Shown here: positions 16,684 through 25,721 of the stretch, piece by piece
Layout of the letters: each line of letters opens with the position of its first letter
Numbering within the stretch: position 1 is the stretch's first letter
Assembly: GCA_965230795.1 (NCBI GenBank)
Contig: OZ246020.1
Coordinates: 1,612,001-1,676,000, forward strand
Length of the DNA: 64,000 bases
Source of the DNA: PZPK01 sp965230795
Lineage (GTDB): Bacteria > Pseudomonadota > Gammaproteobacteria > Pseudomonadales > Oleiphilaceae
Direction of reading: 5' to 3'
Notes under the pieces: generated by a model
Told to the model about the DNA's origin: nothing
What the model saw: the letters and a program-made list of their open reading frames with translations, nothing else
The model's database searches: none
Made by a program: the position numbers and the translations under genes

Positions 16684-18112
16684 CCAGTCCTAAGCCGCTG
16701 TCATTGCTTGCCAGTTCATCTGCAATTTCTTCGTCGGTCTTCTCCGAATCAATCAGACCTACCTTGCGCAGATAGGCCCAGATATCCTTGTTCGAGATCA
16801 GCTCGCCGGTCTGCCAGGCGTTGACCAGGGCGGTCAGGACTTGCGGATCCAGTTTGTGATCAAGGAAATCACGATTGATTGTAAATTCGATATCCTCCGG
16901 ATTGGCGTTCATGAATTCGGCGACCCACTCAAGGGCCTGCAAGTAGGCGTCGTTGACGTTACTCACGGCCAGGGACAAAACGGAATGCTCTGATTCGTTG
17001 TCCGACTGTGCTTCGGTGGCGGTTTTCACCGCAAGGCCTTTCTCAAGCAGTCGAGCGCCCAATGCCTTGGCCTGTTCCTCCTTGTGCTTCATTGCCTCAA
17101 AGGCAAGGGTATTCGGTTCGGCCTGAGCAAAGCCCATTGTTGAGTTTCTTGGCAGCAGTATCGGGTTGCGGGATCCTAAGTGGATGCCGTTTTCCTCCAG
17201 ATGCTTCCGCCACTCTTCGTCCAGCTCTGTGATATAGGGCTGAACCTGACCGCAGAAAAAGGCGCTGTCTTCATAGTCCGCCGAGTTGCGATAGTGCGCG
17301 ATATTTAGGTTTGCCAGATCCAGAAGGGGCGCTTTGTCGATGGCTGAGTCATTGTTCTCCGCACCGACGAAGGTAAGGGGAATCATGTCCCAACTCGCCT
17401 TGTTTCCCTTCTTTGGTTGGAGCGGTCCCTCTGCAATCACCCAGGACTTTTTGTCTTCCGCCTGCCGCCAAATTTCAACGGTATAATCGCCGTTCAACAA
17501 CTTCAACACTCGAAACTGGGTTTCCGTTTCGACGCCGAAACCGTCTTCGGTATCGGTTTCCAGCTCTTCCTCAATGACGATCAATGAAAGGAATGTCTTG
17601 CTCCCTATCGTCGTCGTCTTCCAATTCCGAATGGCTGTAGCAGGAATACTTTTGATGGTTGCCTGGTAATGACCGGTTGCCATTTCAGCCGCGGAGACCG
17701 GTTTTTCCGTAATCGGGAAATCCGCATACAGCGCATGCCGGCCTTTTTTCATCACATTGGCCAGCGTGTCCTTGCTTTGTTGAACAAGAGAGATGCCTTG
17801 GCCATCGATGTTATCCCGAATGTATTCAAGCGAGGAGGGCGCCTGGATGCTGGGCTCTTTTTTGAATACAGCGCCGACCATTCCATCCAGTGTGCGCGCA
17901 GTGAAGGGGTAAAACACCGCACGCTCCAGGTATCGATCATAGCGATTCCGATTCTCCTTGCTTTTGTCGAGAGGGTTGAGCTTTGGCAGATACTTGCTCT
18001 TGCCGGCTTTGATCTGATCCTCGCCGGCGCAGACGTCATCAACGCGCTGCCATCCATTGAGCGCATTGGCAAAATCGGTGCGCGCGAAGGTTACATCGTT
18101 CTTCGTGCTCAT
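16652..18112 (-). CDS. Portal protein (DUF4055 family)
   Basis: A 486-residue protein before MuF and the head genes. The sequence has the usual features of this portal family: NRNRYDRYLERAVFYPFTARTLDGMVGAVF near residue 60, the central LLDLANLNIAHYRNSADYED, and a C-terminal acidic tail (GLGLDDDDDAGEA). Twelve copies form the DNA gate at one capsid vertex and dock the terminase. The start overlaps the stop of the upstream 940-residue gene by 4 bp. Confidence 0.85.
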   Translation of the reverse strand: MSTKNDVTFARTDFANALNGWQRVDDVCAGEDQIKAGKSKYLPKLNPLDKSKENRNRYDRYLERAVFYPFTARTLDGMVGAVFKKEPSIQAPSSLEYIRDNIDGQGISLVQQSKDTLANVMKKGRHALYADFPITEKPVSAAEMATGHYQATIKSIPATAIRNWKTTTIGSKTFLSLIVIEEELETDTEDGFGVETETQFRVLKLLNGDYTVEIWRQAEDKKSWVIAEGPLQPKKGNKASWDMIPLTFVGAENNDSAIDKAPLLDLANLNIAHYRNSADYEDSAFFCGQVQPYITELDEEWRKHLEENGIHLGSRNPILLPRNSTMGFAQAEPNTLAFEAMKHKEEQAKALGARLLEKGLAVKTATEAQSDNESEHSVLSLAVSNVNDAYLQALEWVAEFMNANPEDIEFTINRDFLDHKLDPQVLTALVNAWQTGELISNKDIWAYLRKVGLIDSEKTDEEIADELASNDSGLGLDDDDDAGEAA

Positions 18113-20931
18113 AACTCAATCTTCTCGATTCGAAGTTTGGAAGTCAGGTTCGGATGCCACAACACAAAAGGCGAACTTTCGCCAACGACATAGCCGAGCA
18201 TGACGGTTTCTTCTGATCCTTCACCGCTCAGATAGTCTCCGATATCCAATCGAATTTTGCCGTTGCCCAAAGACCAATCGATACCGACATTTAGATTTGA
18301 ATCGACTTGAACTGACTCATTGATGATCAATACCATTCGATTGAACACGGAAAGATCAACCGCTGCACCGCTCACGCTTAGAGTGACTTCAAACCGATTG
18401 GCTGCACCCGAATACAGCTTAATGGTTGTACCGGGCTCACCATCGATATCCAGCGTCAGATTTTCGGGGGTAAGTATCTGTGAGAGTGCAACGACAGCTG
18501 CGACCGTTACTGTGCGAGTTACTTGAGCAGCGGCATTACCAGCGGCATCAACTACATCGTATGTAATGATATAAATGCCAGGTGCGCTGGTATCGACTGT
18601 ATCGCCGCCAATCACAATGTTTCCAGAAATATCACCGTCATTGTTGTCGGAGGCAGTTGCTCCTTGTTCAGTGTAAGTTCCGCCTTGCTGTATTGTTATG
18701 TTGCCACCTATAAGCGAGATCACAGGCGCCGTCTGGTCGACTACAGTCACCGTTCGAATGACCTCTAAAGCCGCGTTGCCAGCCTCATCTGACACGTTGT
18801 AGCGGATAGTCTTGGCGCCCAGAATGTTGACATCAAAAGACGCACCCGAGGTCACGATTTGATCTGTGATATCACCATCAATGTCATCTACCGCAGTGGC
18901 ACCTGCATCTGTGTATGGCTGGCCTTGTGGATGCGTGATCGCCGGCGCACCTATCAGTGTGATCACCGGCAGGGTCTCGTCAGCCGCCACAACGACTGAC
19001 CGGGTCACTTGTACTGCCGCATTGCCTGCCGCGTCACTGACATCATAGGTGATCGTATAGGTGCCGGCAGTGTTTACATCAACCGTATCGCCGCCAATGC
19101 TGATAAATGCTGTCAGATCACCATCCACTGCATCCAGCGCTGTTGCGCCTTGTTCGTTGTAGGCTTGGCCGATGGACAGATTAACAGTCGCTGGACCGTT
19201 GAGTGTGATGATAGGCGCTGATTGATCCGTGACATTGACCGTGCGCACCACTTCGGTTGCAGAATTGCCGGCAGAATCTGTGACGTTGTATCGCAGCGTA
19301 TAGCTGCCTACTGCATTCGGGTTGACCGCACCGGTGACGACGATGTCACCGCTGATATCGCCGTCGGCATTATCAGCAGCAGTTGCACCCGGATCGACGA
19401 ATGCGGTCCCATGCGGCCAGGTTAATGGATTGTCGCCGGTCAGAGTAATGACCGGAGCAGTAATGTCGTTTACGGTGACCGTTCTAATCACCTGATCTGC
19501 AGCATTGCCGGCGGAATCAGTGTAATCATACGTGATGACATAGACGCCTGGAGTGTTTGTATCTACCGTATCGCCGCCCACGGTGGCAGCTCCGGAGCCA
19601 TCGACGTTATCTGTCCACGTCGCTCCCTGTTCAGTGTACGTGTCACCTTCGTCAAGATTTACCGTTGCAGGACCGGTCAGGGTAACGACTGGCTTTTCCG
19701 TGTCTGGGCCAGGCACCGTAATTACGAACGGTGTAGCATCTATCGCGGTTGCGTTGTTCGTGTCGCTGATATCGCGCACATAGATTGTTAGCTCGCCACC
19801 GCCGACATCCCCTGCAACAGCTCCGTTTGTCGGGTCAAATGTACCGCCACCGCTAGACCAATACGCATAGATGATGTCACCGATTGCCAACCCTGAGAAT
19901 TCTGGTTCGGCGAAAAGCCCCGTCAATGCCGCAACGGCGCCGGTTATCCATGTTTTGCCTGCTGGGCAAACACCAATAACAATCTCATCTTCTGCCGCCG
20001 TGCCACCTTTCCCATCGTCAGCACCGATCGTGTGAATCGTTGGCACGCCGGCCATTTGAGATCCGTCCCAACTACGAATGCCGGTAGAGCTGTTCAGACT
20101 GAACCCAGTTGGTAACGCGGGCGAAGCGGAGAACGTTAGCGGGTCGCTGTCAGTGTCCGAGAAGTCGGCGCTATGGTCATAGCTTCCGGCTGCATCTGCG
20201 TCAATTAGCGTGTCAGGTGAGGTGCTGTCGAGCGTCGGGTTATGGTTAGCTGGCGCATCCGCCACTTTGAACGCCAACAGCCCGGCCATCAAGCCATCGT
20301 TTTGCGTTGTAGTTAATGGCGAGTAGGACGCGGTACTGGACTTTACGCCCCCTGTGACTACCGTCGCTGAAGCAACAGAATGTCCCATCTGTTGATAACC
20401 CCAAGCATCTTGAGCATCGAGAGACAATCCATCGCTCCACGAAACCGTCGGGGGGTTTGAGTAGTTCGTTGATTTAGCGCCAAGAACACCTAGTAGAAAA
20501 ATCTTGTCCCCAGGTAAAGAGGATGTTGCTCCAGTGCTGATCGTGTCGCCGTTTGTGGTCGTGCCGTTATCGTTCGATACGGCTTCCAAGAAAGTCCACT
20601 GGTCCTCGCCGGGATCAAGCGCATACTCGTAGATTGACAGTAACGCACTGCTCCCGACGCCTCCTGCGCCGGTAATAGTCTGCGGCTGAGAGGCCCCCGC
20701 AACCTTAGTGTGCAGAGACATTGAGCGGCGATAGGTCAAGTCAGCCTGGTTCACCGTGCGTTGAATGCGCGTAACCCAGCCTGTGCCGGAAATCACGTGA
20801 GCGGCTGCAGCCTCGCCAGAGCGTCCTGTGAGCACGGCGACGACTAGATTTCCCTGCGTGACAGGATTGTCGAAAGTGGCAGAGGACGGATCCGCCCAGC
20901 TACCCGTTTTGTGTTGAACGAGTGAAGACAT
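18109..20931 (-). CDS. Large Ig-repeat protein (five DUF5011-like domains) in the head module
   Basis: A 940-residue protein without a signal peptide. Residues about 1-225 form a beta-rich domain, followed by a He_PIG-like Ig domain (about 225-325). Five consecutive DUF5011-like Ig repeats follow (about 410-815), each opening with a P-V-I-T-L-like strand and closing with D-AGN and RTVTV. A last domain (about 820-940) ends in LTSKLRIEKIEL. Such Ig arrays on phage particles bind sugars or cell surfaces. Its position between holin-type genes and the portal is unusual; head decoration or an accessory fibre is inferred. Confidence 0.7.
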   Translation of the reverse strand: MSSLVQHKTGSWADPSSATFDNPVTQGNLVVAVLTGRSGEAAAAHVISGTGWVTRIQRTVNQADLTYRRSMSLHTKVAGASQPQTITGAGGVGSSALLSIYEYALDPGEDQWTFLEAVSNDNGTTTNGDTISTGATSSLPGDKIFLLGVLGAKSTNYSNPPTVSWSDGLSLDAQDAWGYQQMGHSVASATVVTGGVKSSTASYSPLTTTQNDGLMAGLLAFKVADAPANHNPTLDSTSPDTLIDADAAGSYDHSADFSDTDSDPLTFSASPALPTGFSLNSSTGIRSWDGSQMAGVPTIHTIGADDGKGGTAAEDEIVIGVCPAGKTWITGAVAALTGLFAEPEFSGLAIGDIIYAYWSSGGGTFDPTNGAVAGDVGGGELTIYVRDISDTNNATAIDATPFVITVPGPDTEKPVVTLTGPATVNLDEGDTYTEQGATWTDNVDGSGAATVGGDTVDTNTPGVYVITYDYTDSAGNAADQVIRTVTVNDITAPVITLTGDNPLTWPHGTAFVDPGATAADNADGDISGDIVVTGAVNPNAVGSYTLRYNVTDSAGNSATEVVRTVNVTDQSAPIITLNGPATVNLSIGQAYNEQGATALDAVDGDLTAFISIGGDTVDVNTAGTYTITYDVSDAAGNAAVQVTRSVVVAADETLPVITLIGAPAITHPQGQPYTDAGATAVDDIDGDITDQIVTSGASFDVNILGAKTIRYNVSDEAGNAALEVIRTVTVVDQTAPVISLIGGNITIQQGGTYTEQGATASDNNDGDISGNIVIGGDTVDTSAPGIYIITYDVVDAAGNAAAQVTRTVTVAAVVALSQILTPENLTLDIDGEPGTTIKLYSGAANRFEVTLSVSGAAVDLSVFNRMVLIINESVQVDSNLNVGIDWSLGNGKIRLDIGDYLSGEGSEETVMLGYVVGESSPFVLWHPNLTSKLRIEKIEL

Positions 20932-22340
20932 TAGCTGCCTCCTCCGAACGTGTAGACTTCTATCACCGGCTGGGAGGATGGAGCAGACTGCACGTCGTCA
21001 GCATCAACAACAGATACATAGAGCCGCCCTGTCACTGGATCATATGCACACCCTGAAATCCGATTAATTCCCGTCTCTGGTGTACCACCAAATTGAGCTG
21101 TAAACGCCCCCCACTCATACGGAATAATATCGTGAACATTAATCACACCATTGCGAGCATCTACAAAATCGTTAACGTCAATCAACGCATAGATATTTCG
21201 ATAGTCCGTCACGCTGTTTGCGTCATAGTCACCCAAATCTGTTTGAGACGTATTGGTGCGAAGCTTGTATCCAAGGCCTGATAAATACCCAGCATCATGT
21301 CCAAGGCATAGGTACGTGTCAGAACCCGGCACAATCACGCAATAGTCAATCGTTGACGCCTTATTCCACAGCGTTCCTGGCCCATCAAGATATGTATCAA
21401 CATTGACCGTATCGCCAGCGATGCCCATCGCATTTGGATAAGCGAACGACATCAGAGGCACCGTATTGATCGTTGATCCAGCTGCAGGGGGCGATGTTAG
21501 ATCCGCGATATTAAACGCGTATGCAGAAGGGCCGAGCGACAGGCGGCTAATGATTGCTCGCGTCGTGCCTGATGCCCAGCCAGCAATATGATCTCCACCT
21601 AAAGCAGATTGCCACTCGCTAGGAATTGGTGAAATCCAACCACTACACAACGTTCCACAATCAAACTTAAACGCGCCAACTGTATCACCCGTAGACGCAT
21701 CTAAATCGGCCGCGTTGCGCTTGATAAAGATACTTTCATCAGCAACCGGGGAAGACGCATCATAGTAAACGGCGTAATTCATGATTACGTCATTATCGAT
21801 GGCATACATGCCGTAGATGCCAACTCCATTAGTTTCATCGCTGTCGGCGTTACGAGAAGGAATCTGATCAAACACATCAACGAAAGGCTGCGTATTAGCT
21901 GCGATAGGAAGATCAGAAACAGACGTACTTGTTGATAGAGCTGGGATTTCGAACTCGCCAATGTCTCGCGTGTTTTCTGTCGTTGCACCGGTTATTAACA
22001 GATTTCCGTTTTGCGGGTTGATCGCTAGAATGTGCTTGTCTGTGTACTGTACGCCTGATGCACCAACCGTGTTGCCGTCTGGTCGAAATGCACCCACGTA
22101 GTTTATGTCTGACAAAGTAAGCAGTCCTGAAACACTGCCACCACCGCCTTGTACTGGCAGTGCGCCAGCAGTCCATGAAGAAGGACACACGCCCTTGAAC
22201 TTTCGCTCGATCACGCCGTTGTTGCAGACTGTATCGAAATCGCTCTGAGTTAATGTGATATTTGATCCGGGTAATCCGGCCATGGCGTAGCCGCAGATCA
22301 GTAGCAGGGATAATGAAAGGTATTTGATATTTTCGATCAC
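20931..22340 (-). CDS. Secreted 469-residue protein of unknown function
   Basis: A 469-residue protein with a clear signal peptide (MIENIKYLSLSLLLICGYAMA) and a Gly-rich linker near residue 70. The remainder is beta-rich and contains repeated blocks such as NYVGAFRPDG, ILAINPQNGNLLITG and AYDPVTGRLYVSVVDADD, suggesting a beta-propeller. Exported proteins are rare in virion modules, so this may modify the lysogen surface or be displayed on particles. It overlaps both neighbours by 1-4 bp, so it is expressed with late genes. No family was recognised. Confidence 0.6.
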   Translation of the reverse strand: MIENIKYLSLSLLLICGYAMAGLPGSNITLTQSDFDTVCNNGVIERKFKGVCPSSWTAGALPVQGGGGSVSGLLTLSDINYVGAFRPDGNTVGASGVQYTDKHILAINPQNGNLLITGATTENTRDIGEFEIPALSTSTSVSDLPIAANTQPFVDVFDQIPSRNADSDETNGVGIYGMYAIDNDVIMNYAVYYDASSPVADESIFIKRNAADLDASTGDTVGAFKFDCGTLCSGWISPIPSEWQSALGGDHIAGWASGTTRAIISRLSLGPSAYAFNIADLTSPPAAGSTINTVPLMSFAYPNAMGIAGDTVNVDTYLDGPGTLWNKASTIDYCVIVPGSDTYLCLGHDAGYLSGLGYKLRTNTSQTDLGDYDANSVTDYRNIYALIDVNDFVDARNGVINVHDIIPYEWGAFTAQFGGTPETGINRISGCAYDPVTGRLYVSVVDADDVQSAPSSQPVIEVYTFGGGS

Positions 22341-22627
22341 GATACTTTCTCCAGTATTCGATCCAAACGCTCATTTGTATCTCTGTTCTGAGCATCGATT
22401 CGCGCAGCCAGAGTGGATACACCCTTGTCCATCTTTGCCTCCAGTCTCAATAACTGTTCCTGTCTCACTGCGTCCAGTTCCAAGTCGCGCAAGCGTTCCT
22501 CAAGTCGGTCCTGCTGATCGGTTGCTCTGCTGTACTTCATGCGGCCAACCACAAGCACGACAGCAAAAATGGCGTTGATAACCCAGCCGAGGATCGTGGC
22601 TGCAAGGTTCGGATCGTGTTCATTCAC
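22337..22627 (-). CDS. Small membrane coiled-coil protein (DUF2730- or spanin-like)
   Basis: A 96-residue protein with one N-terminal membrane segment (about residues 11-28) and a long charged coiled coil (about 35-95). This layout is shared by DUF2730 (Mu gp25-like) proteins and by inner-membrane spanins. It follows the holin gene, which supports a lysis role, but no outer-membrane spanin lipoprotein partner was found nearby. Confidence 0.6.
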   Translation of the reverse strand: MNEHDPNLAATILGWVINAIFAVVLVVGRMKYSRATDQQDRLEERLRDLELDAVRQEQLLRLEAKMDKGVSTLAARIDAQNRDTNERLDRILEKVS

Positions 22628-22629
22628 AT

Positions 22630-23034
22630 TCAGTCCTTACGCATCACTTGCGACAGTTGAGGAGCGAGTTTTTCTGCGCTGCGTCCGACGACATAGCCAC
22701 CAAGACCTATTTGCAGGAGTGTCCAGGCCTCACCAGATAGCCGGAAAGCGAGCAGCCCAAACGAGTCGCACACGACCAGTACAAGAAAGGTCAGCATAGT
22801 GATCGGACGCCATGAGCGCTGTATCCAGCTCTGGCCCTGAGCCTCGGCCTTGATGACACTGGTCTTGGCTTCCATGAGCTTGGCTTCGTAATCCATGGCT
22901 TTCAGCGCCATGTTGGTCTGCGCCTTGAACAACACCTCTTTGATTTTGAGTCGTTCTTCTTCACTCGTGTGGAGCTCATCAACGAGATCCACGGCAGGCT
23001 TGATCAGGTTGCTAAGAAAGCTCCAGATTTCCAT
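22630..23034 (-). CDS. Holin, 3-TMS type
   Basis: A 134-residue protein from ATG 23034, which overlaps the terminase stop (TGATG). After a helical, charged N-terminal half (EERLKIKEVLFKAQTN) come hydrophobic segments with QSWIQRSWRPITMLTFLVLVV and LLQIGLGGYVVGRSAEK, the pattern of the 3-TM holin family also found in gene transfer agents. Holins open the inner membrane so the endolysin reaches the wall. It is separated from the endolysin gene by both terminase genes, an unusual arrangement. Confidence 0.75.
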   Translation of the reverse strand: MEIWSFLSNLIKPAVDLVDELHTSEEERLKIKEVLFKAQTNMALKAMDYEAKLMEAKTSVIKAEAQGQSWIQRSWRPITMLTFLVLVVCDSFGLLAFRLSGEAWTLLQIGLGGYVVGRSAEKLAPQLSQVMRKD

Positions 23035-24596
23035 CACATCACCGTTTTCATTGAAGTTGATTTGGCCACACGCTTGGAATTGAGAACGCGGTATCGCGTG
23101 GCATCCCAATCGTGGTCTTCAGCATCCGTATCCACGTCATCCGTTTTCTTCGTATCCCGGGGCAGGGTAGGAACTCGACTCATCCAGCCGCGACAGTGGT
23201 TGAATACATAGAACGCCGGTTCCTCTGGCATTCCGGATTCCTTTTTCTTGGCATCTAATGCGGCTTTCAGCATGTCGCAGAACAGGGAAGCGCCATTAAT
23301 GCGAGAGCCGGGGCGTTTATCGGCCTCTTTCCACCGACAACCGGCCTTCGCCATCTTGTCACCTATGCTGAGCTCGTTATCGCCGGTATTGAATATGGCG
23401 CTGTCTGCAGGACCCGGGAGTACCTCATTGCAGATACTCGAAAGAATGTTGAGCTGGCCTTCTTTTAGGCCTTCGGGTGATTCTTCATCACCGGCTTTAC
23501 CAGTCATTTGCTTATCGATCCAGGCAACGCCTCGGCCGACATCGGTGGATGGCATGTTCAGCCCTTCGTTCAGCTGATCTTTGGGACAGCCGTACCACTC
23601 GCCAATCAGGAATAAACTGCCGGCCGGATAGTTGTATTGGCGGCCGTCGACTTGAACCGGTGCCCCGTCCGATTCGGCGAACCAAAGGTTTGAAAACGGT
23701 TTGCTTTCACCCCAGTCATGAGCTCGATCGACACGCCACGAACTGGGAATTTTGAACGGCTCGATGGCATGGATCTCTTCACGCCAGAGGTGGTCAAATC
23801 GACCTCCCGCCGTGACATCCCATGAGCCTTCAACCCAAGCCTTTTTCTTATTCGGATCCGTGATGTTATGCAGCATCGCAATGTATCCGGGATCCAGGTA
23901 CGGGTTTTCCCTCCAGGAGCCATGAATCGCGACCCGGGTGAGGGTGATGTCCTCTTCCTGCTGTGTTTGCGGGTTGAATATGGTCTGGGTATGTCGCTGA
24001 ACCGTTCCGCGTTTGACCGATTCGATGAATCGCCGCTTCACCCAATTGTGGCCAATCCCGAATGGGTTAGTTGTTGCAAAGGTTTCGAGCGGTATGGGAG
24101 GTAACAGCTGTCCGTTTGGTAACGGATAGTCCTCCGGCCTGAAAGATGATCGCCGGCAAGAGAACATCGATTCGTAAAACTTCGAGTCCTTTTGTTTTGT
24201 CAGCTCGTTCCATCCCTGAAAGGGGATTTCCTGACCATGGAATTTCCAATAATCTTCTTCGCGCTTGCCGTAGCGGAGCAGCAACTCCTCGCCGGTGGGC
24301 CAAACCCACTTGAGATCAGAAGGTGAGCTCAGAAACTTGGCACCATCGTTGAATGCGCCGAACATCCGTTTTGACTGAACGATCAAGTCAGCCAGGTCTT
24401 TGTATTCCAGGTCCAGGATCACGCCTCGCCAAAATGATCCATATCCGGCACCGACAAGGCGACGAAACCGGGCCAGCTGTGCTGCTGTTTTACCTGGGCC
24501 CCGCGTTCCCTCGTAAAGTATCTCGTCGCACGGGCAGGACAGGGCGAGCGACTGTGATCCCGGCAGTGGCTTCCAGACAACCTTTTGATTTCTCAT
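23034..24596 (-). CDS. Terminase large subunit
   Basis: A 520-residue packaging motor. Walker A is GTRGPGKTAA near residue 30, followed by the usual ATPase motifs (FHGQEIPFQGWNELT). A nuclease half follows, with acidic residues such as RAHDWGESKPFS near 290. It cuts the concatemer and drives DNA into the capsid with the small subunit and portal. It overlaps the small subunit gene by 4 bp. Confidence 0.85.
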   Translation of the reverse strand: MRNQKVVWKPLPGSQSLALSCPCDEILYEGTRGPGKTAAQLARFRRLVGAGYGSFWRGVILDLEYKDLADLIVQSKRMFGAFNDGAKFLSSPSDLKWVWPTGEELLLRYGKREEDYWKFHGQEIPFQGWNELTKQKDSKFYESMFSCRRSSFRPEDYPLPNGQLLPPIPLETFATTNPFGIGHNWVKRRFIESVKRGTVQRHTQTIFNPQTQQEEDITLTRVAIHGSWRENPYLDPGYIAMLHNITDPNKKKAWVEGSWDVTAGGRFDHLWREEIHAIEPFKIPSSWRVDRAHDWGESKPFSNLWFAESDGAPVQVDGRQYNYPAGSLFLIGEWYGCPKDQLNEGLNMPSTDVGRGVAWIDKQMTGKAGDEESPEGLKEGQLNILSSICNEVLPGPADSAIFNTGDNELSIGDKMAKAGCRWKEADKRPGSRINGASLFCDMLKAALDAKKKESGMPEEPAFYVFNHCRGWMSRVPTLPRDTKKTDDVDTDAEDHDWDATRYRVLNSKRVAKSTSMKTVM

Positions 24597-25078
24597 TCAC
24601 TGAGCGATTCACTGTGTTGCTCTTGGGAGGCCTTTTCCCATTCGTCGATGTTGGTACAACCAGGTACCACCATGACGCCCTGAACGGCTCCGGAGTGATT
24701 CAGATTCACGCTATCACGATAAGTTGGATCCAGCTTTTTGGCCCGGAACATCAATAGCGTGTCGGAGTACTTCTTGATGCTGCTGATTTTGCGGCCTTTG
24801 TAGAAAACCGGTTCATCAACGCCTTCGACTGCGCGTCGATCAATCTCGGCCTCTATTTTTCCCAGCTGAACCTCAATGCCGATTTCATCGCAAATTGCCC
24901 ACATTTGAGCAAACTCCGGATCCTGCTTGCGCCACTGATAAACCGCGGGAATCGAGTAGCCGGCGATCGGTGCGGCTTTGGTTGGACCATTGCCATCGCG
25001 TAACGCTTGGAAGAACTTCTCATCGCGTTTCTTTGAGCGCTTAACCGGGTGTTTTCGTTCAGCCATGGTGCTTGTCAT
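24593..25078 (-). CDS. Terminase small subunit
   Basis: A 161-residue protein beside the large subunit. The N-terminal helix-turn-helix region (FQALRDGNGPTKAAPIAGYSIPAVYQWRKQDPEF) recognises phage packaging sites, and a helical oligomerisation part follows. Starts at ATG 25078 or 25066 are both possible. It overlaps the end of the endolysin gene by 20 bp. Confidence 0.8.
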   Translation of the reverse strand: MTSTMAERKHPVKRSKKRDEKFFQALRDGNGPTKAAPIAGYSIPAVYQWRKQDPEFAQMWAICDEIGIEVQLGKIEAEIDRRAVEGVDEPVFYKGRKISSIKKYSDTLLMFRAKKLDPTYRDSVNLNHSGAVQGVMVVPGCTNIDEWEKASQEQHSESLSE

Positions 25079-25634
25079 CCCGAGCGCGACGAATCCAGCC
25101 TTTCAGGAACTTCTCAAGGCTTGCATTGTGAGCAACGATCAATCGATAAACTCCTTCCTGTTGGGCTCTCAGAGCGGCTAAAAACATGGCAGTCAAGGAA
25201 GGACTGCAGGTTACCTGGTTGACCTCGGCCTGTGAGATCGGTCCCAGGTAGCCATCCTCCTTGATGCCACGAACGCCACACGAGCCAAGTGCTCTTTGAA
25301 CTGCGCGACCGGCGACACGGCCACGCATGTTGACGAATAAATTCAATAATTTGATTGCTACCGGCTCAGACTCGAAGTTGCCCAGCTGGTAGTGGATCCA
25401 GAAGTGTTTGAGATAAAGGCCTCTGGCTTTGTCTTCGGTCAGGGACGCAATATCGTGATGCGTGATGTGCCCGTCGTTGTCGAAGTCGGCCGCTTCTCGA
25501 GGAAGTCCTTTCAAGAATCGTAGAGAAATACCGTACTTGGTAGCACCACCGGGATCTCCGTTTACCTCGTGAAAGCGCGCACCGCCCTCCCAATACATCA
25601 GCTCTTTGAACGCTGCATCGAAGTATCGGGACAT
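25059..25634 (-). CDS. Endolysin, glycoside hydrolase 108 type
   Basis: A 191-residue protein. The N-terminus has the catalytic Glu in YWEGGARF and the signature DPGGATKYGIS of GH108 muramidases. The C-terminal half, with GYLGPISQAEVN, is the associated peptidoglycan-binding domain. It has no signal peptide, so release depends on a holin. It hydrolyses the cell wall at the end of infection and is the first gene after a terminator (25662-25680). Confidence 0.85.
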   Translation of the reverse strand: MSRYFDAAFKELMYWEGGARFHEVNGDPGGATKYGISLRFLKGLPREAADFDNDGHITHHDIASLTEDKARGLYLKHFWIHYQLGNFESEPVAIKLLNLFVNMRGRVAGRAVQRALGSCGVRGIKEDGYLGPISQAEVNQVTCSPSLTAMFLAALRAQQEGVYRLIVAHNASLEKFLKGWIRRARDDKHHG

Positions 25635-25661
25635 CAGTTCACCTTTTTCCGGGCAATAAAA

Positions 25662-25680
25662 AACCCCGCAAAGCGGGGTT
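25662..25680 (-). terminator. Terminator before the endolysin gene
   Basis: Minus-strand AACCCCGC and GCGGGGTT pair around a three-base loop and are followed by TTTTTTA. It lies between the outer-membrane-like moron and the endolysin gene, so late transcription from upstream must pass it, as expected for Q-type antitermination. Confidence 0.8.
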
Positions 25681-25721
25681 CCTGTGGCGCTGCATCGTGG
25701 CAGCGTTAATTTAATAACGGT

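Noticed and set aside
18450..19700. Tandem DNA repeat in the 940-residue gene
   Set aside because: Similarity is at protein level between Ig domains; the DNA has drifted and there is no clean repeat unit.
19222..19783. Several plus-strand open frames opposite the Ig-repeat and tail genes
   Set aside because: They mirror the codon pattern of real minus-strand genes and have no ribosome sites or recognisable domains.
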